Notes under the pieces: generated by a model
Database searches by the model: none
The model's input: the letters and a program-made list of their open reading frames with translations, nothing else
Told to the model about the DNA's origin: nothing
Shown: positions 10,101 through 18,469 of the stretch, piece after piece
Layout of the letters: each line of letters opens with the position of its first letter
Position numbering within the stretch: the stretch's first letter is position 1
Made by a program: the position numbers and the translations under genes
Assembly: GCF_001625015.1 (NCBI RefSeq)
Contig: NZ_LVWJ02000014.1
Coordinates: 2,480,001-2,544,000 of the forward strand
From: Lewinella sp. 4G2
GTDB taxonomy: Bacteria > Bacteroidota > Bacteroidia > Chitinophagales > Saprospiraceae
DNA length: 64,000 nt
Direction of reading: 5' to 3'

Positions 10101-10227
10101 TGAAAACCTCTTCATCAGTTCCGAACGTAACGGTCTTAACCCACAGTTCAACCTTGCTGGTACACCTTCCGGTAACACTTTCAGCCCATCCCGCGTGATC
10201 TCCGTTGGGCTCAACGCTAACTTCTAA
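7102..10227 (+). CDS. SusC/RagA-family TonB-linked outer membrane protein
   Basis: 1041 residues from the ATG at 7102, which gives a clean signal peptide (about 1-21, cleavage after GIATA). A carboxypeptidase-regulatory-like domain follows (about 22-100, VTGTVIDEEGESLIGVSILVKG), then the TonB plug (about 115-225, DEVIVTAYG ... LYVVDGVQYEGDLSTINQEDI ... SLYGSRGANGVILITTK) and a long 22-strand barrel ending in an aromatic C-terminal residue. It forms the TonB-driven channel of a SusCD nutrient importer with the SusD lipoprotein encoded 11 bp downstream. No glycosidase or peptidase is next to the pair, so the substrate cannot be read from context. Confidence 0.95.
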   Translation: MRRFLLALGLLFSVVGIATAQKTVTGTVIDEEGESLIGVSILVKGTTTGTVTDLDGAYAVSVPTGAEQLIFSYTGYGTQEVAIDNRSVVNVTMASSAELLDEVIVTAYGVTSKEAFGGSADVIGAEDLEVRNVTSVVSALEGKATGVQFTSGTGGPGSSPNVFIRGIGTLNGSARPLYVVDGVQYEGDLSTINQEDIASLTVLKDASSTSLYGSRGANGVILITTKRGSRKGTRVSASVSHGLISNAIPFYDEVTPGEYYETMWEALRNSSAGGGDPQFASDNIFNSLGYNPFNVPNDQIVGTDGQLNPNAEVIYQSLDWYDQLQQDNPTRTNYALNVSSGGEDHSIFFSTSYLEEDSYVRTSEYDRFTSRVNADFDATDWLTIGGSANVVLTNAAGPSSAGTGSIVNPFGFAKNIGSIYPVFVNDRDGNLVRDAGGDPIFDSGEGFSEFGVGSRPINQGRHALQELLLNDERDRDNTYGFRFYSDLHLLKGLKLSLIYGRDINEGLEKEYENAIIGDAQPTGRYSETRFRRQTINFNQILNYTTSFSDVHNFEVLLGHESFDRTFSFNDVLAIDQVVEGIFEFDNFATPVSTGGATSQRTLEGYFAKLNYNYANKYYASFSARRDGSSVLLDNRWGNFFAGSLSWRLDQEQFIQDISWINRLKLRGSYGQVGNDNLNDFFLSRALYALSSNAGNPGLLFSEIGNAGLVWESTNSFDVALEFTILDNLLDGSVEYYNRETSNLLYDLPIALSNGANAFPGNVGGILNSGVEVGLQANLLRKGDLRWSVNTTLTTLHNEITDLPEPFVNGSKRWEEGRSRYDYYILHTAGVDPENGDQLFLVFELDEDGNSVPVLEEDGTQAVTNDWQATERAYTNTSSLPDLLGSVSTNLNYKGFGLNILMNYGIGGEILDFGYSAMMHSGNYGSSLHPDILNAWRAPGDVTDVPRLENGNSPNLVRASSTRFLTSASFWAIRNVNLSYTFDRSVTDRIGLDDLRVSLTGENLFISSERNGLNPQFNLAGTPSGNTFSPSRVISVGLNANF

Positions 10228-10238
10228 AACCAACATCA

Positions 10239-11906
10239 ATGTTGTCTAATATAAAATATCCCTTTCTGCTCTTCACGGCGCTGATCTGCTTCTCGTGTGA
10301 GGAAGAGTTTCTTGATACTACCCCAACGGACGCCATTGCGTCTGAATCTGCTCTCGCTACCGAAGCGAATATCGAGCTGGTCCTCAACGGTATGCACCGT
10401 ACGATGTACGCCCAGTCTCAGACGGTACTGCCCGGTGGTGACGATGCGGCCAGCACGGCGCGCGCTAACGATCACTACTGGGTACCGCTAGGTGATAACC
10501 TCGGTGGTGGTCTCATCCACAGTGCTGACGCTAACAACCTTGGATGGCGTACCATGGCTCAGTGGCTCGGCCACACGGATCAGACGTCGCTGACCAATCA
10601 GATCCACTGGTACCACCGGTACAATATCATCACCAACGCTAACTCCATCATCAACCGCATTGCGGAGGGTGACTTGCCAGTAACGCCGAACCTGAACCAG
10701 ATCCTGGGCCAGGCACTGACCTATCGCGCCTTTGCATACCTGGACCTCGTGCAGCACTACGGTAAAGGTTACCTGATCGGTAACCCTTCTTCCGACCCCG
10801 GGGTACCCATTTTGTTCTCTTCCGAGTCTCCCTTTGAGAGTGCTCCCCGTTCTACGGTGCAGGAAGTTTACGACCAGGTAAATACGGACCTGGACGCGGC
10901 CATCGAAGTTTTCGGTGACGCGGCGGCTCGCCCTACCGGATCTGCCTTCCACAAGGCTAACCTGAACATTGACGTAGCCTGGGGACTGAAGGCACGAACT
11001 GCTCTCGCCTCCGGTGACTGGGCAACGGCTGCCGAAGCTGCTCGCAACGCACGTGCGGATTACCCCATCATGGGTGAAGGTGATTGGAAAGCTGGTTTCA
11101 ACACGACGCTGCTTCCCGAAGTGATGTGGGGTAGCAACGTAATCACGACGGAGACGACCTTCTTCCGTTCTTACTTCTACCTGGCGTCTAACACCTTCAA
11201 CGGTAGCCAGGTACGGAATAACCCGAAGATCGCCGACCGCCGCTTGGTGGACGCCATCCCCGAAACGGATTACCGTAAGGATGTCTTCCTGCCGGATGCG
11301 CCAAACAGCAACCTCTCCGCCGCTAATGGCATGGGTGGTTTCGCGAACAACACCAACCCACTCTACACCACACAAGAGGAATTTGATGCGGAGATTGCCC
11401 GCTTGGCTTCCGTGTGGGGTTGGACGAGCCGCCACAACACGCACCCCTACATGCACGTGAAACTGCGCCAGGTGATCCCCGGTGGCATCGCACCCGATGA
11501 TATCATCTACATGCGTGCTTCCGAGATGTACCTGATCGAAGCGGAAGCCGAGGCCATGATGAATGACCTTTCCGGTGCCGTTGCTGCTCTCGCTCCCCTT
11601 GCCACCGAGCGTGACTCGGAGTGGGACGGTGATGACTTCGACGACAGCCAGGATGACTTCATCGAGCACATCAAGTTCCAGCGCGGCGTCGAGCTGTGGG
11701 GAGAAGGTTTCCTCTTCCAGGACAAGATCCGTTGGGATGATGGTATCGACCACAGCGCGGACGGTGGTTCCGGTGCTTCACAGACGCTTTACCAGAATGG
11801 TTACATCGTAGCCAAGCCTTCCGAAAACCCAGCCTGGGTATGGAAGATCCCCCAGCGGGAGATTGATGCCAACGACTTCATCACCCCCGCCGATCAGAAC
11901 CCCTAG
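10239..11906 (+). CDS. SusD/RagB-family surface lipoprotein
   Basis: A 555-residue lipoprotein with a lipobox in FTALICFSCEEEF, the modified Cys at about residue 20, followed by the usual acidic residues that direct surface export in Bacteroidota. The body has the SusD features: FLDTTPTD after the anchor, an alpha-helical TPR-like scaffold (AYLDLVQHYGKGYLIGNP), and the C-terminal RASEMYLIEAEA and FQRGVELWGEG segments. It caps the SusC barrel and captures the nutrient. Co-transcribed with the SusC gene (11 bp gap) and followed by a strong terminator. Confidence 0.95.
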   Translation: MLSNIKYPFLLFTALICFSCEEEFLDTTPTDAIASESALATEANIELVLNGMHRTMYAQSQTVLPGGDDAASTARANDHYWVPLGDNLGGGLIHSADANNLGWRTMAQWLGHTDQTSLTNQIHWYHRYNIITNANSIINRIAEGDLPVTPNLNQILGQALTYRAFAYLDLVQHYGKGYLIGNPSSDPGVPILFSSESPFESAPRSTVQEVYDQVNTDLDAAIEVFGDAAARPTGSAFHKANLNIDVAWGLKARTALASGDWATAAEAARNARADYPIMGEGDWKAGFNTTLLPEVMWGSNVITTETTFFRSYFYLASNTFNGSQVRNNPKIADRRLVDAIPETDYRKDVFLPDAPNSNLSAANGMGGFANNTNPLYTTQEEFDAEIARLASVWGWTSRHNTHPYMHVKLRQVIPGGIAPDDIIYMRASEMYLIEAEAEAMMNDLSGAVAALAPLATERDSEWDGDDFDDSQDDFIEHIKFQRGVELWGEGFLFQDKIRWDDGIDHSADGGSGASQTLYQNGYIVAKPSENPAWVWKIPQREIDANDFITPADQNP

Positions 11907-11954
11907 GGTTTTGGTAAATGCCTTGCCTCCTTTTCTTTAGAAGGCGAGTAGTAA

Positions 11955-12002
11955 AGCACCCCGGGCTTTCGACTTTGTCGGAGCCTGGGGTGTTTTCGTT
12001 TT
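11955..12002 (+). terminator. Rho-independent terminator of the SusCD operon
   Basis: CACCCCGGGCT at 11957-11967 pairs with AGCCTGGGGTG at 11982-11992, with one G-T pair near the middle, followed by a T-rich run. Confidence 0.8.
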
Positions 12003-12023
12003 GGGGCTATCTACCGCTAAAGC

Positions 12024-12359
12024 ATGGTTTATATGTCAGATACTGATCTCTTCATTCTATATGGCTACGCGGCTGCTTTGATCGCCTTGGTGCTGGTGAG
12101 TTTTTACAAAGGGTGGCTTCACCACAAATACCTATACCTAAACGATGTGGATAGAGTGGAGCCTTTCGCCGCATCGTTTACTCCGTGGGGGTGGAGTTTG
12201 GGTAATCAGTTGTATATGTTGCCGGTTTTGCCGCGGAGGTCGCCCGTCGAAGGCAATAGTATGGAAGTTAGCCTTTATGGGCGGATCAAAACCGTAACCA
12301 TCATATTGTTAGTCCTGTGGGTTATTGCCATTTCGCCGGCCTTGTTGATTTTATTTTAG
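12024..12359 (+). CDS. Small membrane protein of unknown function
   Basis: 111 residues with two clear membrane helices, about 10-28 (LYGYAAALIALVLVSF) and 90-111 (IILLVLWVIAISPALLILF), joined by a soluble loop with WGWSLGN. I do not recognise a family. ATGs at 12024 and 12033 are both possible starts. It follows the SusCD terminator and is not obviously in an operon with valS. Confidence 0.6.
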   Translation: MVYMSDTDLFILYGYAAALIALVLVSFYKGWLHHKYLYLNDVDRVEPFAASFTPWGWSLGNQLYMLPVLPRRSPVEGNSMEVSLYGRIKTVTIILLVLWVIAISPALLILF

Positions 12360-12446
12360 AGAGAATCCGAATGAGGCCATTCACCTATCCATATTTAAGA
12401 AGCCTGTTGGCTCAGGGTCTTCCATTTTCCGCATTTCCCATCACCC

Positions 12447-12464
12447 CGCACCTGCGGCAGCGCC
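12447..12464 (+). repeat. Dispersed 18-bp repeat, copy 4 (intergenic)
   Basis: CGCACCTGCGGCAGCGCC, 17/18 to consensus, 105 bp upstream of valS and in the direction of valS. Confidence 0.8.
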
Positions 12465-12569
12465 CGATGTAGCAAGCGAAAACGAAAGAAAAATCCAACT
12501 ACCCGCAGCCGCAACTTCGGCACTGCTACTCCCCATTCTATCTTACCTTCGCCCTCCCAACGCAAAGCA

Positions 12570-15278
12570 ATGAGCAACATGCCCGCACCGACTACCTACA
12601 CCGCCGCCGACGTCGAATCAAAGTGGTACCAGCACTGGCTGGAGAAGAACTATTTCCACTCTACGCCCGATGAGCGCGAGCCCTTCACCATCGTCATCCC
12701 TCCGCCCAACGTGACCGGGGTACTGCACATGGGGCACATGCTGAACAACACGATTCAGGACATCCTGATCCGCAAGGCGCGGCTCGACGGGCGCAACGCC
12801 TGCTGGGTACCCGGTACCGACCACGCCTCCATTGCTACGGAAGCCAAGGTCGTCAAGAAACTACGGGAGCAGGGTATCAAGAAATCGAACCTGACGCGGG
12901 AGGAGTTCATGAAGCACGCCTTCGCCTGGAAGGAGGAATACGGCGGGATAATCCTCAAGCAACTGCAGGAACTCGGCGCCAGTTGCGACTGGGAACGAAC
13001 TCGCTTTACGATGGAGCCGGAACTGTATAAGGCCGTCATCAAAGTCTTCGTCAACCTCCACAAAAAGGGGAAGCTCTACCGTGGGCTGCGCATGACGAAC
13101 TGGGACCCCTCCGCCCAGACCGTTCTCTCCAACGAAGAGGTTATTCATACCGAGGAAAACAAGAACCTCTACCACGTTCGCTACAAGGTGGCGGGGACGG
13201 ACGATGAATACATCACCATCGCCACCAGCCGGCCCGAGACGATCATGGCCGATACGGCCCTCGCCGTTAACCCGAAGGACGAGCGCTACACCAAGTACCA
13301 CGGCCGCAAGGTCATCGTCCCCATCGTCAATCGGGAGATTCCCATCATTGTGGACGATTACGTCGCCCTCGATTTCGGTACCGGCGCCCTCAAGGTTACG
13401 CCGGCCCACGACATGAATGACAATGCCCTCGGCGAGAAGTACGGGCTGGAGGTCATCGATCTCCTTAACCCGGACGGGACCCTGAACGAGAACGCCCAGG
13501 TTTGCGTCGGGATGGACCGCGACGAGGCCCGCGTCGAGATCGTCAAAATGCTCAAGAAGAGTGGGGACCTGCTGGAAACCAAGCAGTACCGCACCTCCGT
13601 TGGCCGGAGTGAACGGACGAATGCCGTCGTCGAGCCCCGCCTGACGCTGCAGTGGTTCCTCAAGATGGAAGGCATGGCGGCTACGGCCCTTCACGCAGTT
13701 GAATCCGGTGAGGTCAAGTTCCACCCGGAGAATATGGTCAATATGTACCGGTCCTGGCTCAAGCCGGAGAACGTTCGCGACTGGTGCGTCAGCCGCCAAC
13801 TCTGGTGGGGGCAGCGCATCCCCGCCTGGTACTGGAACGACGAGGTTTTCGTCGCCGAAACCGCCGAGGAAGCCCTGGCCGAAGCCCAGCGCAAACACGC
13901 TACGGCCGACATCAAAATGGAAGACCTGCAGCAGGATGAGGACGTCCTTGACACCTGGTTCTCCAGCTGGCTCTGGCCGATGTCCGTTTTCGACGGCTTC
14001 AAGGATACCAAGGAATTGGAGTACTACTACCCGACGAGCGACCTCGTTACGGGTTGGGATATCATGTTCTTCTGGGTCGCCCGTATGGTGATGGCCGGCT
14101 ACGAATTCAGTGAAGAATTGTTGCCAAAGGATCTCATTGAGCAGAAGGGAAAGATGCCCTTTAAGAACGTCTACTTCACGGGGATGGTCCGGGATGAGAA
14201 GCGCAAGAAGATGTCAAAGTCTTTGGGTAACAGCCCGGATGCGCTCGAGTTGCTCAAAGCATACGGCGCGGATGGCGTCCGTTTTGGGATGATGCGCTCA
14301 GCCGCTGCGGGTAACGACATTGTCTTCGATGCCCCTGTTTATTCTAACGATCCAGCCAAGAAGAACACCTCCGAACTTTGCAACCAGGGTAAGAAGTTCT
14401 GTAATAAGATCTTCAACGCCAATCGCCTCATCCAGAGTTTTGAGCAGGTGGATCGTGCGCCCGACCCCGTCACCGTCCTCGCTGGCGAATGGCTCAACGC
14501 CAAGTTGAACCAGACGATTACTGAAGTCGATCGCCTCCTCGGTGAATACCGCATCAGTGAAGCCCTGGCTACGCTCTATAACTTCATCTGGGGCGATTTC
14601 TGCTCCTGGTACCTCGAGGCCATCAAGCCCGCCGACGGTAAACTGAGCAACGAGACCTATGAGCTAACCATCAGCGCTTTCGAGCGGATGATGACCTTGC
14701 TGCACCCCTTCATGCCCTTCATCACCGAAGAGGTTTGGCACCAACTGCGCGAGCGCGGCGAAGGGGATGATTGCGTCGTCAGTACCTGGCCCACAGCGGG
14801 GGCGTACGACGAGCAGGTCATCAAAGACTTCACGCAATTGCAGGACATCATCTCCAGCATGCGCGACATCCGTAACCAACGGGGCGTCAACCAGCGTGAG
14901 CAACTCGCCCTTTTCGTTCAGCGCAGCGAAGCCACGGAAACGTTACTGGGCGCTGTCGCGGGTGCCAAGGAGTTTTTGCAAAAGAGCGGTGTACTAGAAA
15001 GCGTTGCCCTGACGGACGAATCACCCGATAACGCCTTACCCTTCCTCGTTGGAAACGATAAAGGGTACCTCGTGCTCAACGAAACGATCGACCTCGAAGG
15101 CGAACGGGCCAAGATCAACGAAGAGATTGCCCGGTTGGAGAAGCAGGTTGCCGGCGTTACGAAAAAGCTTAGCAACGAACGCTTCGTGAATAATGCCCCG
15201 GAAGCCGTCGTCGCTTTGGAGAAGAAGAAATTGGCGGATTGGTCGGCCAAGATTGAGTCGTTGCGGGCGATGGTGTAA
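12570..15278 (+). CDS. valS: Valyl-tRNA synthetase
   Basis: A 902-residue class I aminoacyl-tRNA synthetase that charges tRNA-Val. The HIGH-type motif HMGH is at 53-56 within PPPNVTGVLHMGHM. The editing domain is in the middle (TSRPETIMADTALAV), the KMSKS motif is at about 547-551, then the anticodon-binding domain and the C-terminal coiled coil that marks ValS (EEIARLEKQVAGVTKKLSNERFVNNAPEAVV). Length is normal. A copy of the dispersed repeat lies within the gene at 14949-14966 and is read as Gly-Ala-Val-Ala-Gly-Ala (about 794-799), between the anticodon-binding domain and the coiled coil. Only 11 bp separate it from the next gene. Confidence 0.97.
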   Translation: MSNMPAPTTYTAADVESKWYQHWLEKNYFHSTPDEREPFTIVIPPPNVTGVLHMGHMLNNTIQDILIRKARLDGRNACWVPGTDHASIATEAKVVKKLREQGIKKSNLTREEFMKHAFAWKEEYGGIILKQLQELGASCDWERTRFTMEPELYKAVIKVFVNLHKKGKLYRGLRMTNWDPSAQTVLSNEEVIHTEENKNLYHVRYKVAGTDDEYITIATSRPETIMADTALAVNPKDERYTKYHGRKVIVPIVNREIPIIVDDYVALDFGTGALKVTPAHDMNDNALGEKYGLEVIDLLNPDGTLNENAQVCVGMDRDEARVEIVKMLKKSGDLLETKQYRTSVGRSERTNAVVEPRLTLQWFLKMEGMAATALHAVESGEVKFHPENMVNMYRSWLKPENVRDWCVSRQLWWGQRIPAWYWNDEVFVAETAEEALAEAQRKHATADIKMEDLQQDEDVLDTWFSSWLWPMSVFDGFKDTKELEYYYPTSDLVTGWDIMFFWVARMVMAGYEFSEELLPKDLIEQKGKMPFKNVYFTGMVRDEKRKKMSKSLGNSPDALELLKAYGADGVRFGMMRSAAAGNDIVFDAPVYSNDPAKKNTSELCNQGKKFCNKIFNANRLIQSFEQVDRAPDPVTVLAGEWLNAKLNQTITEVDRLLGEYRISEALATLYNFIWGDFCSWYLEAIKPADGKLSNETYELTISAFERMMTLLHPFMPFITEEVWHQLRERGEGDDCVVSTWPTAGAYDEQVIKDFTQLQDIISSMRDIRNQRGVNQREQLALFVQRSEATETLLGAVAGAKEFLQKSGVLESVALTDESPDNALPFLVGNDKGYLVLNETIDLEGERAKINEEIARLEKQVAGVTKKLSNERFVNNAPEAVVALEKKKLADWSAKIESLRAMV
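14949..14966 (-). repeat. Dispersed 18-bp repeat, copy 5 (inside valS)
   Basis: Plus strand GGCGCTGTCGCGGGTGCC, 17/18 to consensus. Host reading frame: Gly-Ala-Val-Ala-Gly-Ala. Confidence 0.65.
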
Positions 15279-15289
15279 TAGTTTCAGGT

Positions 15290-15862
15290 ATGACACGAGC
15301 AGAACAAAAAGAATACGCCCAGGAATTTGCCCAACTGCTTCAGGGAGGAGCAAGCTGGCAGGATTGGCAAGACGTTGCCGAATCCAAAGGACTGTATTCC
15401 CGCGATATTGGTACGATCGCCGGAGATGTACTTTTCTACGTAAAGCAACCCTACGAAGAGGAGCTAGCTAATGCCGTCAAAGAGAACATCGAATTGGAAA
15501 ATACGGACCTTCATCCCGCGGTCTACCAACGGATTATTGACGACGAAAGAGAACGCTTTCGGCGTAGGACTGTCACGAAAATGAGTGCTGATCTTTCCGC
15601 TGGCGTTGTGCACGCAGATGCCCTGCGGTATACCTACGATCATCCGTTACTGACGGAGGAGGATTACAAACGAGCTCTGCGGAGAGCGAACGGGCAACGC
15701 GAGGGTGGGCCGCCGGAGAGTAAATCTGCATACCTGACCAGAGCACTGATTTTTGCCGGGATTGGCATCATCCTCATGCTTTCCTTCGGCGGCTTTTCTG
15801 GCTTTATTTCTCTTGGCTACGGTATCTATAACTTTTACAAGTACTCCCAGGTGATTGACTGA
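15290..15862 (+). CDS. Membrane-anchored protein of unknown function
   Basis: 190 residues with a soluble, charged, helical N-terminal part (about 1-140) and a hydrophobic C-terminal region (about 147-185, LIFAGIGIILMLSFGGFSGFISLGYGIYNF) that forms one or two membrane helices. The two parts are joined by a Gly/Pro/Glu linker. I do not recognise a family. It begins 11 bp after valS and may be co-transcribed with it. Confidence 0.65.
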   Translation: MTRAEQKEYAQEFAQLLQGGASWQDWQDVAESKGLYSRDIGTIAGDVLFYVKQPYEEELANAVKENIELENTDLHPAVYQRIIDDERERFRRRTVTKMSADLSAGVVHADALRYTYDHPLLTEEDYKRALRRANGQREGGPPESKSAYLTRALIFAGIGIILMLSFGGFSGFISLGYGIYNFYKYSQVID

Positions 15863-15981
15863 TTACCCCTCGGCCGAACCTGCTTTCCGCAGCAAACTAC
15901 TTCGGTGAGGACTCCTCACTAACCAAATGACTCGACCTAGAAGTGCCGTGGAGTCCTTACTGGCGTCCCCCGCCATCCCCC

Positions 15982-15989
15982 TACCTTTG
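15982..15989 (+). promoter_or_regulatory. Possible Bacteroidota -7 promoter box
   Basis: TACCTTTG fits the known Bacteroidota -7 consensus TAnnTTTG and abuts repeat copy 6. I cannot see a convincing -33 TTG partner, so this is tentative. It would serve the ECF sigma gene at 16139. Confidence 0.3.
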
Positions 15990-16005
15990 CACCCGCGGCA
16001 GCGCC
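15988..16005 (+). repeat. Dispersed 18-bp repeat, copy 6 (intergenic)
   Basis: TGCACCCGCGGCAGCGCC, 17/18 to consensus, 133 bp upstream of the ECF sigma gene start and in its direction. Confidence 0.8.
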
Positions 16006-16138
16006 AGATCATAGTTACTGGATTCCATCAGGGCACCTGAAACTTTTTTAAAAAAAGTTTGCGCAGCCACGCAGCCTTCTACCCCGCACCGTGGTAAGGG
16101 GGGTATTAGGAATCATCAAAACGATAGTCGACGGCCGC

Positions 16139-16696
16139 ATGCCCGCTAACTACGACCAACATTTACCGGCCATACTGAATGGTTGCCTCAAAGGGCAGCG
16201 CAGTAGCCAGCACGATCTGTACAAACTCTACTACGGGTACGGTATGAGCGTTGCGATCCGGTACGTGGAGGAAGAAGCGGAGGCGCTGTCGATTGTCAAT
16301 GATTCCTTCATGAAAGTGTACAAGAACCTCAAGAAATATGATCGCACGCAGCCATACAAACCCTGGTTTCGCAAGATCATCGTCAACACCGCCATCAACC
16401 AGTTGAAGCGGCAGAAAAAATACGGTATGGAGACGGGAATGGACGAAGCCGGTGACCTCGCGGACCGCGAAAATATCCTCAGCCAGATTGGCTACCAGGA
16501 ACTCATTACCCTCGTGCAATCCCTCAGCGCTTCCTACCGCGCAGTATTTAATATGTACGTCATTGACGGTTTCCGCCACGAGGAGATCGCCAAAACTTTA
16601 GGTATTTCGGTCTCTACCTCCAAATCAAACCTCGTTCGCGCCCGACGCAAGTTGCGCGAGCTACTTCAACAACAACTCTCCACAACAAATGCCTGA
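16139..16696 (+). CDS. ECF-type RNA polymerase sigma factor
   Basis: 185 residues from the ATG at 16139; an in-frame GTG at 16091 would add 16 residues of poor composition. Region 2 is visible at about 15-80 (DLYKLYYGYGMSVAIRYV ... VNDSFMKVYKNLKKYD, then PWFRKIIVNTAINQLKR) and region 4 at about 120-175 (YRAVFNMYVIDGFRHEEIA with the helix-turn-helix ISVSTSKSNLVRARRKL). It overlaps the next gene by 8 bp, so the two are translationally coupled; the partner carries an inner-membrane helix and is the likely anti-sigma factor. The same arrangement is repeated at 54364-56248. Confidence 0.92.
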   Translation: MPANYDQHLPAILNGCLKGQRSSQHDLYKLYYGYGMSVAIRYVEEEAEALSIVNDSFMKVYKNLKKYDRTQPYKPWFRKIIVNTAINQLKRQKKYGMETGMDEAGDLADRENILSQIGYQELITLVQSLSASYRAVFNMYVIDGFRHEEIAKTLGISVSTSKSNLVRARRKLRELLQQQLSTTNA

Positions 16697-18065
16697 ACTA
16701 AACGACCGACAGACGGACGAGCTGTTCCAGGTAGGCGCCGAGCGCCACGGCTTCGAATACAACGACGCCGCCTGGAACCAGATGGAAGCCCTCCTCGAAG
16801 CCGACGCCAGCCTCACCCGCTGGAAGTGGGCCGCGGGCATTGCCGGTAGCGTCCTCGCTTTGGCCGTAGCCGCCTGGCTATTGCTCCCGGCATCCAACAC
16901 TGCTAACATTGTTGCCTCTGACACTTTTACGGAGGTTTCCATTCCAACCCCAGGTTCATCCGCCGCCCCTACAACTACTGCCAAGCTGAACGAAGCTACT
17001 TCCACTCAGCTCAATGCAAGCTCATTACCCAATCAAGACCAGCGGTCGACGCAAGCGTCTGTGGCCACTACCTCAGATCGCCAAGCCGCCGAAAACACCG
17101 CCTCACTTTCATCTCCTGCATCCACGAACGAGCTAACCGGTTCATTCCAAGATAATTTGGGCGCTGCCGCAGGTGCCGGGCAATTGGATGGGGATACCCC
17201 ACTACAAAATGGTGACATAACGAATAAAGCGGACCTGGATTCCGAAGGGATAGCCAATTCGGGAATTGGTGGGGTCACCACCGGAACTAGTAATACCGTT
17301 GCTAATACCCCAACTTCAGCTAATGACGGTAGCAGCTCCGCTTTGGCCCTGATCCCACCAGCAGAACTGTTGGGTGTGCAGATTAGTGATGGCAGCCCCG
17401 CTTTAGATCGGGAAGTGACTCCCGTGCAGTCAGCGCAGGCCGACTTTACCGCGGCACCAGGCGCCGGCTACCTCTCCGCAACCGTCGGCGGTGGCATCAT
17501 TTTGGGGCAGGCGGGTTCCGATCCATTTAAGGAAGCCCGGCCGCGCTTTGGTGCGAGTCTGGAGTACCACGTATCCAACAAATTTTCTCTCGGCGTAGGT
17601 GCCTTCTACAATAAGGTGAGCTACCTGACGGAAGAGAAAAACTTCTCTACTAAAGATGAATTTTGGGATCTAAACGATGGCCTTCGCCCGAACGAAATCC
17701 GCGGTGAATGTCAGATACTCGAAATTCCGGTATCGGTTAATTACTACCTGAACGGAGCGGCTAACAACTCTCTCTACTTCAGCGCCGGTGCTTCCACCTA
17801 TTTACTGCTGAAGGAGGAATACAATGTATTCTACGACCCGGGTTTTGATCCGATTAAATCCAATTGGGACGTCAACGGTGAAAACCAGCACTACCTCGGG
17901 ATGGGCCACTTTAGTATGGGCTACCAATTACGCCTTAAGGGCCGGTCAGCGCTTAGAGTGGAAACATACGTACAGACACCCTTCACCGGTATTGGCGAGG
18001 GATCCGTTAAGCTACTGACGGCGGGTGTATCCGCTGCTTACCAATTTGATTTTAAAAAGCGCTAA
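16689..18065 (+). CDS. Putative anti-sigma/outer-membrane beta-barrel protein (first of two)
   Basis: 458 residues in three parts. Residues 1-45 are soluble and acidic (TDELFQVGAERHGFEYNDAAWNQMEALL). A single membrane helix follows at about 47-68 (WAAGIAGSVLALAVAAWLLLPA). Then comes a long Ser/Thr/Ala/Asn-rich linker (about 70-255), and residues about 256-458 form short amphipathic strands like an outer membrane beta-barrel (ATVGGGIILGQ ... FSLGVGAFYNKV ... YQLRLKGRSALRVETYV) ending AAYQFDFKKR. An N-terminal cytoplasmic segment, inner-membrane helix and periplasm-spanning linker suit an anti-sigma factor that reaches the outer membrane; this is inferred. Repeat copy 7 lies in the linker and is read Gly-Ala-Ala-Ala-Gly-Ala. 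Confidence 0.75.
   Translation: MPELNDRQTDELFQVGAERHGFEYNDAAWNQMEALLEADASLTRWKWAAGIAGSVLALAVAAWLLLPASNTANIVASDTFTEVSIPTPGSSAAPTTTAKLNEATSTQLNASSLPNQDQRSTQASVATTSDRQAAENTASLSSPASTNELTGSFQDNLGAAAGAGQLDGDTPLQNGDITNKADLDSEGIANSGIGGVTTGTSNTVANTPTSANDGSSSALALIPPAELLGVQISDGSPALDREVTPVQSAQADFTAAPGAGYLSATVGGGIILGQAGSDPFKEARPRFGASLEYHVSNKFSLGVGAFYNKVSYLTEEKNFSTKDEFWDLNDGLRPNEIRGECQILEIPVSVNYYLNGAANNSLYFSAGASTYLLLKEEYNVFYDPGFDPIKSNWDVNGENQHYLGMGHFSMGYQLRLKGRSALRVETYVQTPFTGIGEGSVKLLTAGVSAAYQFDFKKR
17160..17177 (-). repeat. Dispersed 18-bp repeat, copy 7 (in beta-barrel gene linker)
   Basis: Plus strand GGCGCTGCCGCAGGTGCC, exact consensus (A variant). Host frame reads Gly-Ala-Ala-Ala-Gly-Ala. Confidence 0.85.
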
Positions 18066-18469
18066 TGCGTTTAGCTGTAAAACGACACTTTGACCGTGCG
18101 ATAAGACTTGATTACTAGTTAGTAAAGACTTTCAAATTTTATATAGGAGTTTTATCAGCCGCCTCTGGATCATCCGGAGGCGGTTATTTTTTTGGTATGC
18201 CAAAATTTGAATTCTGGTGACGAGCTTCCCTAAATGTGGTGTGGATTGTTCAAGGGTGCGGCCGTGTCGCATGGCGACAGTTAAAGAATAAGATAATTAA
18301 TTTTATATCTGAACGCAGCCATTGCAGGTGCCTGCTGGTAAAGGGGAGGGAAGGCAATCAGCGACTAAATATCAATAGCTGATGGGCCAATCATTAAATT
18401 TTATACGCTCGAACCTACCATTGCTGCCCTCCGGGTGGCCTGAACGTGGTATGTCAAAAATCATTCATC
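18066..18469. other. Intergenic region before the tandem-repeat protein gene
   Basis: About 400 bp with a terminator at 18159-18195 and no recognisable gene. The part after 18200 presumably holds the promoter of the downstream gene, but I see no clear box. Confidence 0.6.
18159..18195 (+). terminator. Rho-independent terminator
   Basis: CCGCCTCTGGA (18159-18169) pairs with 18173-18183 with one G-T pair, followed by a run of T. It ends the sigma/beta-barrel operon. Confidence 0.85.

Noticed and set aside
15905..15957. Palindrome GTGAGGACTCCTCAC and a wider AGGACTCC/GGAGTCCT pair
   Set aside because: Good hairpins, but no T tract, no gene-regulatory family I recognise and no second copy. It may be a weak terminator or leader structure.
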